From Durusdinium trenchii (Eukaryota; Sar; Dinophyceae; Suessiales; Symbiodiniaceae), in the NCBI GenBank assembly GCA_963970005.1, contig CAXAMN010027472.1:1817749-1881748 (forward strand): a stretch of 64,000 nt of DNA, given 5' to 3'. How positions within the stretch are numbered: the first letter of the stretch is position 1; every line of letters begins with the position of its first letter. Positions 34,389 through 42,802 of the stretch are shown here, one piece after another. A program made the position numbers and the translations under genes. Below the pieces are notes generated by a model. It was not told the origin of the DNA. It saw only the letters and a program-made list of their open reading frames with translations, and did not search any database.

Positions 34389-34985
34389 ATGGTGGAAACC
34401 AGCGGCCCGAATGCCATGACGCTGGAGATGGCGCGGTGGCTGCTGACGTGGAGCCGGACCTATCCCGCCGAGTGGGATGGGCTCGGCGACATCTTCACCT
34501 GCCTATGGACCATTAGCAGGTGTCAATTCGTGGACAACCGGACGAACGGCATTTTGCCCATCACGATGGCCGCCGTCACTTTGGCCCGTGATACTGCCGA
34601 CGAGGTGCACCCCTCCTTGATCCGCCTCACGAAGCACGTGGGCGATTTCTATAGTCCGCCCGAGATTCGGCCACGGCCTTTCATGGAGATCTTCAGCGGG
34701 TGGACCAACATCCGTTTGGAGACCTGGGTGGAGACGGCCGCTCGCAGCATCCACGTGGTTCGCGGACTGCGCCGAGGAGCTCACCTGACCAATGCCTGGC
34801 CCATGGAGTTTATGTTCGAGACCCTGTGTGCATACCTTGAGGACGCACACCTGATCGACCGCACGGCAGTTGTGAAGCGAAATCGCCAGGTCGCAGCGAT
34901 CGGTGATGCCATGATGGCATTGGCGACCCAGGACCCGGATGACTTGCGCCTGGCACGTCGCCGCCTGGAGTTCGAATCACCATAA
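34389..34985 (+). CDS. DIRS-element ORF1, unknown function
   Basis: 198 residues from the ATG at 34389; the frame is open further back to the T run, but only through non-ATG codons. The protein is helical in character, Trp-rich near the N-terminus (MARWLLTWSRTYPAEWDGLG), with an Arg-rich C-terminus (LARRRLEFES). It has no zinc finger, membrane segment or catalytic motif I recognise. It starts directly after repeat A1, so it would be the first gene on the element RNA. It might be a structural or nucleic-acid-binding protein, but that rests on position only. An uncoded gap of about 120-210 bp separates it from the recombinase. Confidence 0.6.
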   Translation: MVETSGPNAMTLEMARWLLTWSRTYPAEWDGLGDIFTCLWTISRCQFVDNRTNGILPITMAAVTLARDTADEVHPSLIRLTKHVGDFYSPPEIRPRPFMEIFSGWTNIRLETWVETAARSIHVVRGLRRGAHLTNAWPMEFMFETLCAYLEDAHLIDRTAVVKRNRQVAAIGDAMMALATQDPDDLRLARRRLEFESP

Positions 34986-35196
34986 GCGTGAAACCGGTTG
35001 CACGGATTAGGTATGAAAACTCGCTCGATGCCGGTCGGTGTTGGGACCTTAGTCAGAGACGAACACCTGGACTGACGCTCATTCGTCAGATGCGCAGCAC
35101 TTAGCTTCGGTGACTTGGTGTCGATCGTCGGATCCCCACACCCCATCCATCCATGTTTTGATTCGCACCCTTTGTGCGTTTGCCATAGCCGTTAGC

Positions 35197-36800
35197 ATGG
35201 CTCTGGCCGATCGATGGAACACCGTGATAGCGGCCTGCGAGATAGCGGCCGTCACACGCATCCTTCCCACGCTGGTCGAACTGGGCTGGACATCGCCATC
35301 CGTTCTGGCAGCTCAACGACCCCGATGGTCAAGACTCGACCTGAATGATGAGGAGACATCCATGCTGCAAATACCCTTGGCCGCCTGGCTGGAGACACAC
35401 CAGGACGGCTCACCGAAAGATGCACGGCAAGACCTTCCCAAGATCAATCCATCCACGGGAGGCAGCCTCAAGCGAGCCCTCGAGTCAGCACAGGCTCACC
35501 TATCGGATCGGACCTTGAAATCCTTTCGAGAGGACATTTGGGCGAGGAGCAACTCGCACCCACACAACAGCAGAGTCAAGACTTGGGAGACGATCGCCCG
35601 AGCGTGGCACGTGCCCCCATGGCCACTGACCCCGGACCTCATCGAGAAAGTGGGGGCCTCCCTCAAAGCCGGAGGGTACAAATCAGCCAAGCTGTATTTC
35701 AGCGCGGCCCGACGCGAACACGTCGTTCGCCATGGCGACATTCCTGTCGAAGTCGAACTCAGCATGAAGGATGCCGTGCGGAGCATCGAACGCGGCTTGG
35801 GCCCCTCCAAACTCAAGGACTCGTTCGACCTCACCCTGCTTAGGACACTATGGGACCTGCCCGACTTCAAGCACATCGAGGACGACTACATCATGGTGCT
35901 GAGCGGCTCCTGGTTCCTCATGAGAGAAATCGAACTCGCGAACGCTCGAGCCTCTCACGTTCGTTTCGAGCATACCTCCTCCGACCACCCCGTTGTTCAC
36001 TGGAGCCTTCCCGTGTCAAAGACGGACACCAAGGGGGAGATGATCGAGAGATCCCACGTGTGCTCCTGCTCCGCAGGTACCGAACCTCTGTGCATCGTTC
36101 ATGCCCTGAGGCGTCGGATCGACAAGATTGAGCTAATGACCGACCGCACACCCCTCTTCCCGGACAGCCGAGGCCACACCAGGTCCAAGGCGGACACCAT
36201 CAAGGCCATTCGAAACATCATCGGCCTGACAGGTACCGAGACCACACGGGTCGGCCTAGTGGACGATCCCTGGAGCGCTTTGGTGGACACTCACTGAGGG
36301 TGGCGGGATCCCAGTTCCTGGCGGCTCATGGAGTAGACACGAACACGATCCTCCTGCTGGGCCGTTGGAGCTCGCATGCCATCCAGAGGTACATTCAGGA
36401 GGCATCACTCCTTCGACCGTGCCGACCGCTTGGTCACCCAGAGACCCCCGATGCACGACCCTCGTTCGTGCGGGACACTGACTTGGCGGAGCTCCGCACC
36501 AAACCGGAGAGCCTGGCCAAGAGGGTCGCCTCCTTGAACACACCACCGAAATACGTGGTAATTCGGAAGGCCCACCTTCCGGACCCGCGAGAGAACGGGG
36601 CCGTTCCGGCCGAATGGCGCACGAAGTGCGGGCGCCCATATGGATTGACCCGCTTCCGGCGCTCGGACCGACTTGACCAGCCATGCAGGCAATGTTTTCC
36701 CGACACCCCCGAAGCCGCGGGGGCTTCCTCCGAGACAGAGGTCATGGACCGCCAATCTGACGAGTCCGAAACCTCATCGACAAGCAGCGATTCCGAGTGA
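35197..36800 (+). pseudogene. tyrosine recombinase, frame change before HxLR box
   Basis: Site-specific recombinase that would insert the circular element DNA. The first frame is open from 35110, first ATG at 35197, to a stop at 36295. It holds the N-terminal DNA-binding part, the first catalytic Arg in FLMREIELANA (codon 35923) and the Lys of LPVSKTD (codon 36019). The rest lies in the -1 frame: RFGGHSLRVAG gives His (36288) and Arg (36297), LLGRWSSHAIQRYI gives Trp (36366) and the nucleophile Tyr (36390). The catalytic set is therefore complete, but split by a one-base loss, or a -1 shift, between about 36240 and 36282. After the Tyr there is a 130-residue tail with a Cys-containing segment (CGRPYGLTRFRR, then PCRQCF) and an acidic/Ser end. 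The GTG at 36300 is only the first possible start in the second frame, not a likely true one. A classic slippery heptamer is not obvious, so a mutation is the simpler explanation. Confidence 0.85.
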
Positions 36801-36839
36801 AATGCCCTGCACCGCACGGAGCGGCAGTCGGAGCGAGCG

Positions 36840-36932
36840 TACTTGGCCCTACCGAGCTTTAGACCACCAGGCCCCACTCGCCACTGTCGTGCACTTACCT
36901 GGCCATACCAAGCTTTAGACCACCAGGCCCCC
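36840..36932. repeat. direct repeat between recombinase and Gag-like ORF
   Basis: The block TGGCCCTACCGAGCTTTAGA then CCACCAGGCCCC (36840-36875) recurs at 36896-36932 with two or three changes, a period of about 56 bp. It lies in the 244 bp gap between ORFs, where it could be a regulatory or duplicated spacer. Confidence 0.75.
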
Positions 36933-37044
36933 GGGGAATCCAACGGTTCCGACACCGCTCGCATCGTGGCCCCCCCCGAGACGAAGACCCCCGAGGTTCC
37001 GAGGACCCCGGTGTGACACACAATTCCCGGAGCCGATCCCCTTC

Positions 37045-38298
37045 ATGGATCAGGCGACTTGGGACGACGCCTCGTGGGCGACACCCCCGCTACCGACCTC
37101 GATGCGCGCCATGTCGGCCGAACTCGCAGCGCTTGCCACCGCATGCGGCCTCCCGGAGAAGCTGCACGGGTACCTGCGAGCCAAGCAGGTCCTCTCAACC
37201 GGACTTCTGGCCGCGATGGCCGATTCATTTCAAGAGATCGATGAGCTACTCTTCAAGCCCCTGCTTGAGGGAGAAGAGATCGAAGGCACAGAATGGAAGA
37301 TCTCCTCCACCGAAGGCCCGGTGGTGAGGGCTGCACTTCGGTTCCTGTGGAGTCAGTGCAGGGACAAAGGTGGCATGCAAGCCCAAGCCAGTGGCGCCAA
37401 TAGCCAGCCACTCGGGTTGCCCCCGCCAGCAGGAGGCGGCCAACCGACCGAACCAACGACCAGCAAATCGGCACCCACTGTGCCGCGGGAGATACCTCCC
37501 CAAGAACTCCAGAAGCTCGTGAAATTCCACGCTGACACAGAAATTGCCGGACGCCAGCGTGATTTTCCGATGAAAATGCTGGTCGGTGCCGAACGGGTCA
37601 TGGCCCGAATCTGGCACGAGGCGTGGATCTCCCACCAATTCACGCCGACACAGCTCCATGAGATCCTCGAATCGAGGTGCTTCGACAGTTCGGGCTCTCT
37701 CAACTCGCTCAACAAAGAGCTCCGCCAGAAAACTCAGAGCCGATTGGCGGTCGATGAAGAGCACAACACGATAGTGATCGAGGAGGAGCAACAGTGGAGC
37801 CCCAAGGGCCTCTTGAGTTTGATGGATGCCCTGGAGGCGATTGAGCTCTGTTGGACCCTCTGCCAATTGGGCCATGAACTCGACATCAAGGCCTACATCA
37901 ACTGGTGGAAGCAACTCTTCCGATCCCGACCGGGGAAAATCGAGCAGTTGAAGACCTACTGGCTCGATGGGGGTTGGCGGATCGCCCTGCTGATGCGCCA
38001 AGGGCACACCTTCGCCCACTGCACCCAGACCCTCATGGACGACACGGGCGCACTCCAGGCCGCCTTGATGAAGGAGCTCACCATTGCGAAGCCCCAGCAG
38101 ACGAAGCCACAGGCACGGAAGCCACCATCGAAGGGCAAGGGAGGCGGCAAGCACGACCGCCAGGAGTCATCATCATGGACCTCACCTCAGTCCTCACAGG
38201 ATCGCCCATGGAAGCGAGAGTGGCCGCAATGGAAGTCCAGCGATGCATGGCAGTCCCAGCCGTGGAAGAAATCCTCGGCGGGGAAGCACTCTGGCTAG
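37045..38298 (+). CDS. Gag-like protein of the DIRS element
   Basis: 417 residues from the ATG at 37045. The N-terminal two thirds is largely helical and lacks enzyme motifs. It has a Gly/Ala/Gln-rich linker at about 110-150, a central part with FTPTQLHEILESRCFDS, and ELCWTLCQLGHELDIKAYIN at about residues 273-292. The C-terminal 60 residues are basic and low-complexity (KPPSKGKGGGKHDRQ, then repeated W/K/S/Q), typical of an RNA-binding tail. There is no CCHC zinc knuckle. I call it Gag by position (before the polymerase) and by the basic tail; the domain itself I do not recognise. It ends 60 bp before the methyltransferase ATG. A 302-codon frame on the opposite strand is its shadow. Confidence 0.65.
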   Translation: MDQATWDDASWATPPLPTSMRAMSAELAALATACGLPEKLHGYLRAKQVLSTGLLAAMADSFQEIDELLFKPLLEGEEIEGTEWKISSTEGPVVRAALRFLWSQCRDKGGMQAQASGANSQPLGLPPPAGGGQPTEPTTSKSAPTVPREIPPQELQKLVKFHADTEIAGRQRDFPMKMLVGAERVMARIWHEAWISHQFTPTQLHEILESRCFDSSGSLNSLNKELRQKTQSRLAVDEEHNTIVIEEEQQWSPKGLLSLMDALEAIELCWTLCQLGHELDIKAYINWWKQLFRSRPGKIEQLKTYWLDGGWRIALLMRQGHTFAHCTQTLMDDTGALQAALMKELTIAKPQQTKPQARKPPSKGKGGGKHDRQESSSWTSPQSSQDRPWKREWPQWKSSDAWQSQPWKKSSAGKHSG

Positions 38299-38358
38299 GG
38301 ACAGCACGGGGCTCCCCCTGAACCAGAGGGAGTACCCGGGCCGAAGCGGCAGAAAACC

Positions 38359-39012
38359 ATGACCCCACAGCCTGACAGCCGGCTGAGTCGATACATCGCC
38401 CCCGGAACACCCACACCACAGCCGACCGCAAAGGCCTGGATCGTCCTCAGTGTCTTCGACGGCTGCGGGATTGCTCACGAGGCCGCCGACATCGTGATTG
38501 GCAGTCGCCGCATCTGGCACCGAATCTCCTGGGAGATCGACGAAGCCTGTGTAGCCATCTCGTCCCACCGATGGCCGGACCTCGAGCAGAGGGGTGACAT
38601 CTTCCAGGATGACCAGGCAGCCCTGAAGGCCCGCATCGACGAGATCGACCCGAACCAGGAGTGCACGATCCTACTCACGGCCGCACCGCCGTGTCCAGAC
38701 TTCAGTCGAATCCGGCCGGATGCCCCAGGCAGAGACGGCCCCGAGGGCCAGAAGTTCGACAACATGCTCCGCTGGTTCGCGGCCCCGAGCGCTCTCTTCA
38801 GGGAGAGGAAGGTCCTACGCATGATCGAAAACGTGATCATGAGCCGCAAAGCGGATCTTCGCCACTTTGAGGCGGAGGTGGGAGTCCCTGCCATCATCAT
38901 GGACGCCCAGGACTGGGGACTTGTCAAGAGACCCCGAGTCTTTTGGACAGATGCTGGGTCAATTTGGCGAGACAGCCATGGGCTGGAGGATTCGCTGGAC
39001 GAAGCTCTATGA
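38359..39012 (+). CDS. C5 cytosine DNA methyltransferase, N-terminal part
   Basis: 217 residues from the ATG at 38359. Motifs in the family order: motif I FDGCG (33-37, AdoMet binding), motif II WEID (58-61), motif III RGDI (78-81), motif IV PPCPDFS (110-116, catalytic Cys112), motif VI ENV (157-159), motif VIII QDWGLVKRPRVF (184-195). These are the catalytic residues of C5-type enzymes, which transfer a methyl group to cytosine. The target-recognition region and motif X are missing from this frame; they continue in the +1 frame in the next ORF, which overlaps this one by 146 bp. So the enzyme is whole only if the frame shifts by one base near 38,960-39,000, or if this copy has a one-base insertion. 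DIRS elements usually carry adenine-type methyltransferases, which makes the C5 type notable. Confidence 0.85.
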   Translation: MTPQPDSRLSRYIAPGTPTPQPTAKAWIVLSVFDGCGIAHEAADIVIGSRRIWHRISWEIDEACVAISSHRWPDLEQRGDIFQDDQAALKARIDEIDPNQECTILLTAAPPCPDFSRIRPDAPGRDGPEGQKFDNMLRWFAAPSALFRERKVLRMIENVIMSRKADLRHFEAEVGVPAIIMDAQDWGLVKRPRVFWTDAGSIWRDSHGLEDSLDEAL

Positions 39013-41797
39013 CACAGACCACCTGACGTTCGAATTCCCCCCAGACCCAGTGGCATCCATTCTGCCTCCGAGGTGGAAGCCCCCGAAGTGCCTTGAGGAA
39101 GGCAAGACCCTCCCCACCCTGACATCCCCAGCACCAGGCCCTGAGGGACGCCCCGCGCCCAGATCCGTGAAAGGGAAGCTGGACTCTGCCACGTTCCACC
39201 GATGGGAACTGTCGGGGCGCCGATTCGCCCCATGGCACTTCCGTGAAGAGAACCTGTTCGAGAACGAGCGGGGAGAGCTCGTGACACCAAGCATCCTGGT
39301 GAAAGAGCGCCTCCACCACCTGGAGGACGACTTCACGGCACCAGCCCAGGACGACAGAGAACGACACAAGATCCTGGCGAACAGCTGGCATTTAGGGACT
39401 GCCATCCTGGTGATGACCATGCTGACCTGCTTCCCAGCAGCGGAGGCATCGCTCCCGCCGGGGCCGGAGCTGGACCCGCTTGGACACACAGCCATCGACA
39501 CCCTGGCATCGATCTGGGCTTCAGGACCACTCGCCAGTGGACCACACAAGGGGGAGCAGGGCGAACACTGGATGACCCAGTGCACATGCCTGGACCAACA
39601 CTGGCAAGCCAGCTGGCTCAGAAGCCACCCGCACGATGTGGCCGACCCACTTGAACCGGGCCTGACACAGACCATCAATTTATGGCACCAATGGCACCAG
39701 CGGTTGCCAGCCCTCCGGGCACAGTTGATCGGGGAGATCACGGACATGGCACTGGACCTCGAGGACGATCTCCAGGCCTGGCACAAATTGAGACCCGAAA
39801 ACATCCGAATCGTTCTCGACCCATCAGGCCCGAACCGAATTCACTTCCCACTACTAGCCCAACTCCTGCACAAGTTTGGGTGGGAGGACCAGAGATTGCT
39901 AGCCGAGATCCAAGAAGGGTTTCCAGTGCTGGGCAAGATGAGCCCAGGCCTAGGTTGGGAAAAGAGACAAGACATGAAGTACGCACAGCCGATGCGTCTG
40001 TCGTCGTTCATGCAGTTGAACGAAGAGCATGTACTGTCCAGAGTGCACCAGACAAAACCAGATAAGCACTGGCAGTCACTGTTGGAAATCTCGAAAGACA
40101 TCGAGAAACAGAGAATGGTCGGTCCCCTGACAGCCCCACCGAGCTGGGGCATACGGACAATCCCCTCCATTCATCATCCGAACACACAGGCACTGACGGA
40201 GGGGCCATCACACCACGTTCCCACAAGCTTTGCATTCTCGGTCGAGCAGACCGGCGCCGATGGACAGACCAAGGTCCGACGGTGCGAGGACTGGAAACGA
40301 AGCAGGCACAACGAGACAATCGAGGGGGAGGACATCCCACCGACACATAGGGTCAATACATTCATTGCAGTCGCCAATGAATTCCATGCAAAAGGATTCA
40401 GCACACACCTGTGGGGGGCCGACCACGAGTCAGCATACCGGCAACTACCAGTAGCCGAACCCGATCACACCCACGTGTTGGTCAGAATCCCCGGGGGGTG
40501 GACGCTTTGGAAACATAGATGCCTCCTGTTCGGGAGCACAGCTTCGGTGTGGTCGTACACACGCACAGCAGACATGATTTGCTGGCTCTGCCGTGCCCTC
40601 ACACTTTCACCCATGGTGCACTATGTGGACGACTATGCATCGATCGAACCGGAACAAACGATCCAATCGGGCTTTGACTGTGTACACCACATCATGAAGC
40701 ACGTGGGCTTCAAATTCAAACCAAGCAAAGACCAACCCCCCGCCCCACGGCAGTTAATCCAAGGTGTCATCATGTCCATCGATGCCACGTCCTTCACCGT
40801 TAGCACCGAACTCGGTCGCATGCAGCGCATCACAGCACAACCGCGCGGACACTTGCACAGGGCCACAATGTCCTCGGATGAGGCCAATCGATTGGCCGGA
40901 AAGCTCCAATTCATATCCGAGGCTACCATGTCCCAGGCCATACGCTGTTGCATACAGCCACTGTATGCACGCGCAAGTGCACCCATTCAACATGCACAAA
41001 CCCCACTAGGCAGTGGGATCACAGATGCTTTGCAAACGTTATTGCATGTCTTACCGAGTCTCAAACCAAGAACATTCAACTTTACCAAGACAGCTTGCAC
41101 AATTGTGTACGCTGATGCATACTTTCAGGCTGGAGATCAAAGACTGTCGGTCCGAACGGCACTGGAGCAACCAGGCTGGACCGCGGAAGCCACCAACCTC
41201 ATGAAGAACGGCTGGGGCTTTGTGCTTCGCCGACCCGACGGTCAGTGTCATTATGCCCATGGCGAGATCCCTGGACGGCTCCTTGGACGGCTCACCACCC
41301 GGAGGGCATTCATTTATGCCTTGGAAATCATTGCCCAACTCCTGCGCCTCATTGTCGGCATGCCCATGATGGAAGAGATGAGCATTTGCTTCATTGATAA
41401 CGAGCCGGGCAAATTTGCGCTCCAGCGAGGATTCGGCAAGGACACCAAGGTGAACCGCCTCTTGGGACTCCTGTGGAGCTTCCTGAACAAGTGCGACCAC
41501 CAGCCCTACTGGGAAAGAGTCACCTCGCAGGCGAACATAGCCGACGCAGTCAGTCGGGGGGACATGTCCATGGCCGAACGACTCGGCTGGAAGAGAATGG
41601 AAACCTCGTGGGACGACCTTTACCACATCTTCGTCGACGCCACCGACTCCATGGAGCAAGCTATGAGCCTGGGAGCTGCGCTGGCCACGTCTTTTGGCCG
41701 GGTGCCACGGGGTCAGGCGGCCAACATGGCAGAAGAACGCCTGACTTGCGACGCTGCTGTGGCACCAACCCCAAAAGGAGCGCAGCGGCCGAGGTAG
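38867..41797 (+). CDS. methyltransferase C-term / reverse transcriptase / RNase H
   Basis: A 976-codon uninterrupted ORF. The first ATG at 38867 overlaps the methyltransferase frame, so the true product is probably a fusion made by a frame change. About residues 40-168 look like the target-recognition region, and ANSWHLGTA (171-179) is motif X of C5 methyltransferases. After a linker comes the reverse transcriptase: fingers around 440-500, motif A GADHESAYRQLP (Asp519), motif B near WKHRCLLFGSTAS, and motif C YVDDYA (586-591; Asp588-589). RNase H follows: VYADAYF (Asp750), Glu820 in ALEIIAQ, FIDNEPG (Asp844) and ANIADAVSRGD (Asp893), the usual DIRS-type ANxADxxSR pattern. All catalytic residues are present. 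The stop at 41795 lies inside repeat B1, so the last 23 or so residues are encoded by the repeat. Large opposite-strand frames (41051-41839 and others) are shadows. Confidence 0.9.
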   Translation: MRRRWESLPSSWTPRTGDLSRDPESFGQMLGQFGETAMGWRIRWTKLYDTDHLTFEFPPDPVASILPPRWKPPKCLEEGKTLPTLTSPAPGPEGRPAPRSVKGKLDSATFHRWELSGRRFAPWHFREENLFENERGELVTPSILVKERLHHLEDDFTAPAQDDRERHKILANSWHLGTAILVMTMLTCFPAAEASLPPGPELDPLGHTAIDTLASIWASGPLASGPHKGEQGEHWMTQCTCLDQHWQASWLRSHPHDVADPLEPGLTQTINLWHQWHQRLPALRAQLIGEITDMALDLEDDLQAWHKLRPENIRIVLDPSGPNRIHFPLLAQLLHKFGWEDQRLLAEIQEGFPVLGKMSPGLGWEKRQDMKYAQPMRLSSFMQLNEEHVLSRVHQTKPDKHWQSLLEISKDIEKQRMVGPLTAPPSWGIRTIPSIHHPNTQALTEGPSHHVPTSFAFSVEQTGADGQTKVRRCEDWKRSRHNETIEGEDIPPTHRVNTFIAVANEFHAKGFSTHLWGADHESAYRQLPVAEPDHTHVLVRIPGGWTLWKHRCLLFGSTASVWSYTRTADMICWLCRALTLSPMVHYVDDYASIEPEQTIQSGFDCVHHIMKHVGFKFKPSKDQPPAPRQLIQGVIMSIDATSFTVSTELGRMQRITAQPRGHLHRATMSSDEANRLAGKLQFISEATMSQAIRCCIQPLYARASAPIQHAQTPLGSGITDALQTLLHVLPSLKPRTFNFTKTACTIVYADAYFQAGDQRLSVRTALEQPGWTAEATNLMKNGWGFVLRRPDGQCHYAHGEIPGRLLGRLTTRRAFIYALEIIAQLLRLIVGMPMMEEMSICFIDNEPGKFALQRGFGKDTKVNRLLGLLWSFLNKCDHQPYWERVTSQANIADAVSRGDMSMAERLGWKRMETSWDDLYHIFVDATDSMEQAMSLGAALATSFGRVPRGQAANMAEERLTCDAAVAPTPKGAQRPR

Positions 41798-41824
41798 GCT
41801 CAGGGCAGAGCATAGCATGTGTCG
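41728..41824 (+). repeat. split direct repeat B1
   Basis: 97 bp from GGCAGAAGAACGCCTGACTT to AGCATAGCATGTGTCG. B2 at 41928-42024 is identical, offset exactly 200 bp. It contains a CGCTGC/GCAGCG inverted pair. It also encodes the end of the RT/RNase H ORF and its stop codon. Confidence 0.92.
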
Positions 41825-41898
41825 AGTAGCACAAAGCAATTGTGCGAAGTGACACAGAGCTAGCGTCGACCGAAGGTCGGGCTCAAGTTTTTTTTTTT
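41825..41898 (+). repeat. split direct repeat A2
   Basis: Repeats A1 (34302-34364) without a base change, followed by eleven T instead of eight. It directly abuts B1, so B1-A2 reads across the circular junction sequence expected for a split-repeat element. Confidence 0.92.
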
Positions 41899-41927
41899 CA
41901 CCTGAGACTTGCTAGCAGCACCAAGCA

Positions 41928-42024
41928 GGCAGAAGAACGCCTGACTTGCGACGCTGCTGTGGCACCAACCCCAAAAGGAGCGCAGCGGCCGAGGTAGGCT
42001 CAGGGCAGAGCATAGCATGTGTCG
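41928..42024 (+). repeat. split direct repeat B2, right end of element
   Basis: An exact copy of B1. A 29 bp unique spacer (41899-41927) separates A2 from B2. The right flank starts TAGTGTTTTTG. Confidence 0.92.
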
Positions 42025-42027
42025 TAG

Positions 42028-42690
42028 TGTTTTTGTGTGAATAATGTTCAGCACTTTTTGGCATGAGCTGTCAGTTCTTTTGTAGCCAACGAAGCTTCAG
42101 AGAAGCACGAGGATCGACATATTGATTTAAGCGAACACCCTGATGATGTTCACAGAAATCCTTGAATCACTCACAAAACGTCACACCCGGCACAAAGACA
42201 ATACACCATATATCCCCTACCTTCCCTTGGAACATGAAAAGAGTTCGGTGAACCTGCTGTTGCAGTCTATATCATCTAAAATCCTGAGTAAAACCATGGT
42301 TCTTCGGTCCAAACAGGGTGTCCCACCCGACGGTGTCCGCCTCGGGTCATGGCTTCTCCCGCCTGCCGGGGGCAGGCCGACGACGGTGCGGTGTCCGCGC
42401 GCCACACCCATGACGCAGAGGGAATCGGTGCCGACCCTCCGACCCTCCGACAGTCGGAGAAGTCAGTGGAACAGTCATGCCCAAACGCATCCAAGTCTCG
42501 CGTGCTTTGGGGTTGGGGGCAATAGGATTGGTTGGTGTTGGTGTGGTGGTGTTGTTCCTTTCTTCGCCAGTTGAGAACGTCTCTTGAGACACCCACCCAC
42601 GGACATGGTATGAAAACGGACATGGCGGAACCTTCCGTCTTCCGGCGGTCAGCTGTCCCGGCGGAAGCCATCGGAACCCGGACGAGGACG
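42028..42690. other. no gene recognised
   Basis: The right flank of the DIRS-like element. A 143-codon ORF (42143-42574) has no domain. Confidence 0.5.
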
Positions 42691-42693
42691 GTA

Positions 42694-42799
42694 CCCCAGA
42701 CGCTCCATGGGACTGCTATATATGCCGATCAGGCCAGGGGTGGTGGTTTGGGAGGTCTGTTTGGGGCGGCATATATAGCAGTCCCATGGAGTGTCTGGG
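42694..42799. mobile_element. MITE, CCCAGAC family
   Basis: Left arm CCCCAGACGCTCCATGGGAC, TGCTATATATGCCGATC, centre GGGGTGGTGGTTTGGGAGGT, right arm GCAGTCCCATGGAGTGTCTGGG. GTA precedes the left end (42691-42693) and follows the right end (42800-42802) if the extra C is counted in the element, a possible 3 bp duplication. Confidence 0.8.
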
Positions 42800-42802
42800 G
42801 TA

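Larger units (their letters stand above)
34302..42024 (+). mobile_element. DIRS-like tyrosine-recombinase retrotransposon
   Basis: A 7.7 kb unit bounded by split direct repeats: A1 at the left, then B1, A2 and B2 at the right. All genes are on the + strand in the order unknown ORF, tyrosine recombinase, Gag-like, C5 methyltransferase, reverse transcriptase/RNase H. DIRS-group elements (DIRS, PAT, Ngaro) move through a circular DNA that is inserted by the recombinase, without an integrase. The B1/A2 junction here reads GTGTCG/AGTAGC, which is what joining the B2 right end to the A1 left end would give, as expected for that mechanism. TAG lies outside both ends (34299-34301 and 42025-42027), which may be target sequence or coincidence. 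Two single-base frame changes interrupt the recombinase and the methyltransferase; otherwise coding capacity is good. Confidence 0.88.

Noticed and set aside
37246..38154. 302-codon ORF on the - strand
   Set aside because: It lies opposite the Gag-like ORF, has Leu/Gly-rich shadow composition and no domain; the GC-rich + strand gene explains it.
38475..39804. Long - strand ORFs opposite the methyltransferase/RT junction
   Set aside because: Shadows of the + strand genes; no motifs.
41051..41839. 262-codon ORF on the - strand
   Set aside because: Antisense to the RNase H domain, whose catalytic motifs are clear on the + strand.
34299..42027. TAG flanks as a firm target duplication of the DIRS-like element
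   Set aside because: Three matching bases can arise by chance, and recombinase-type insertion does not normally duplicate its target; kept only as a remark.
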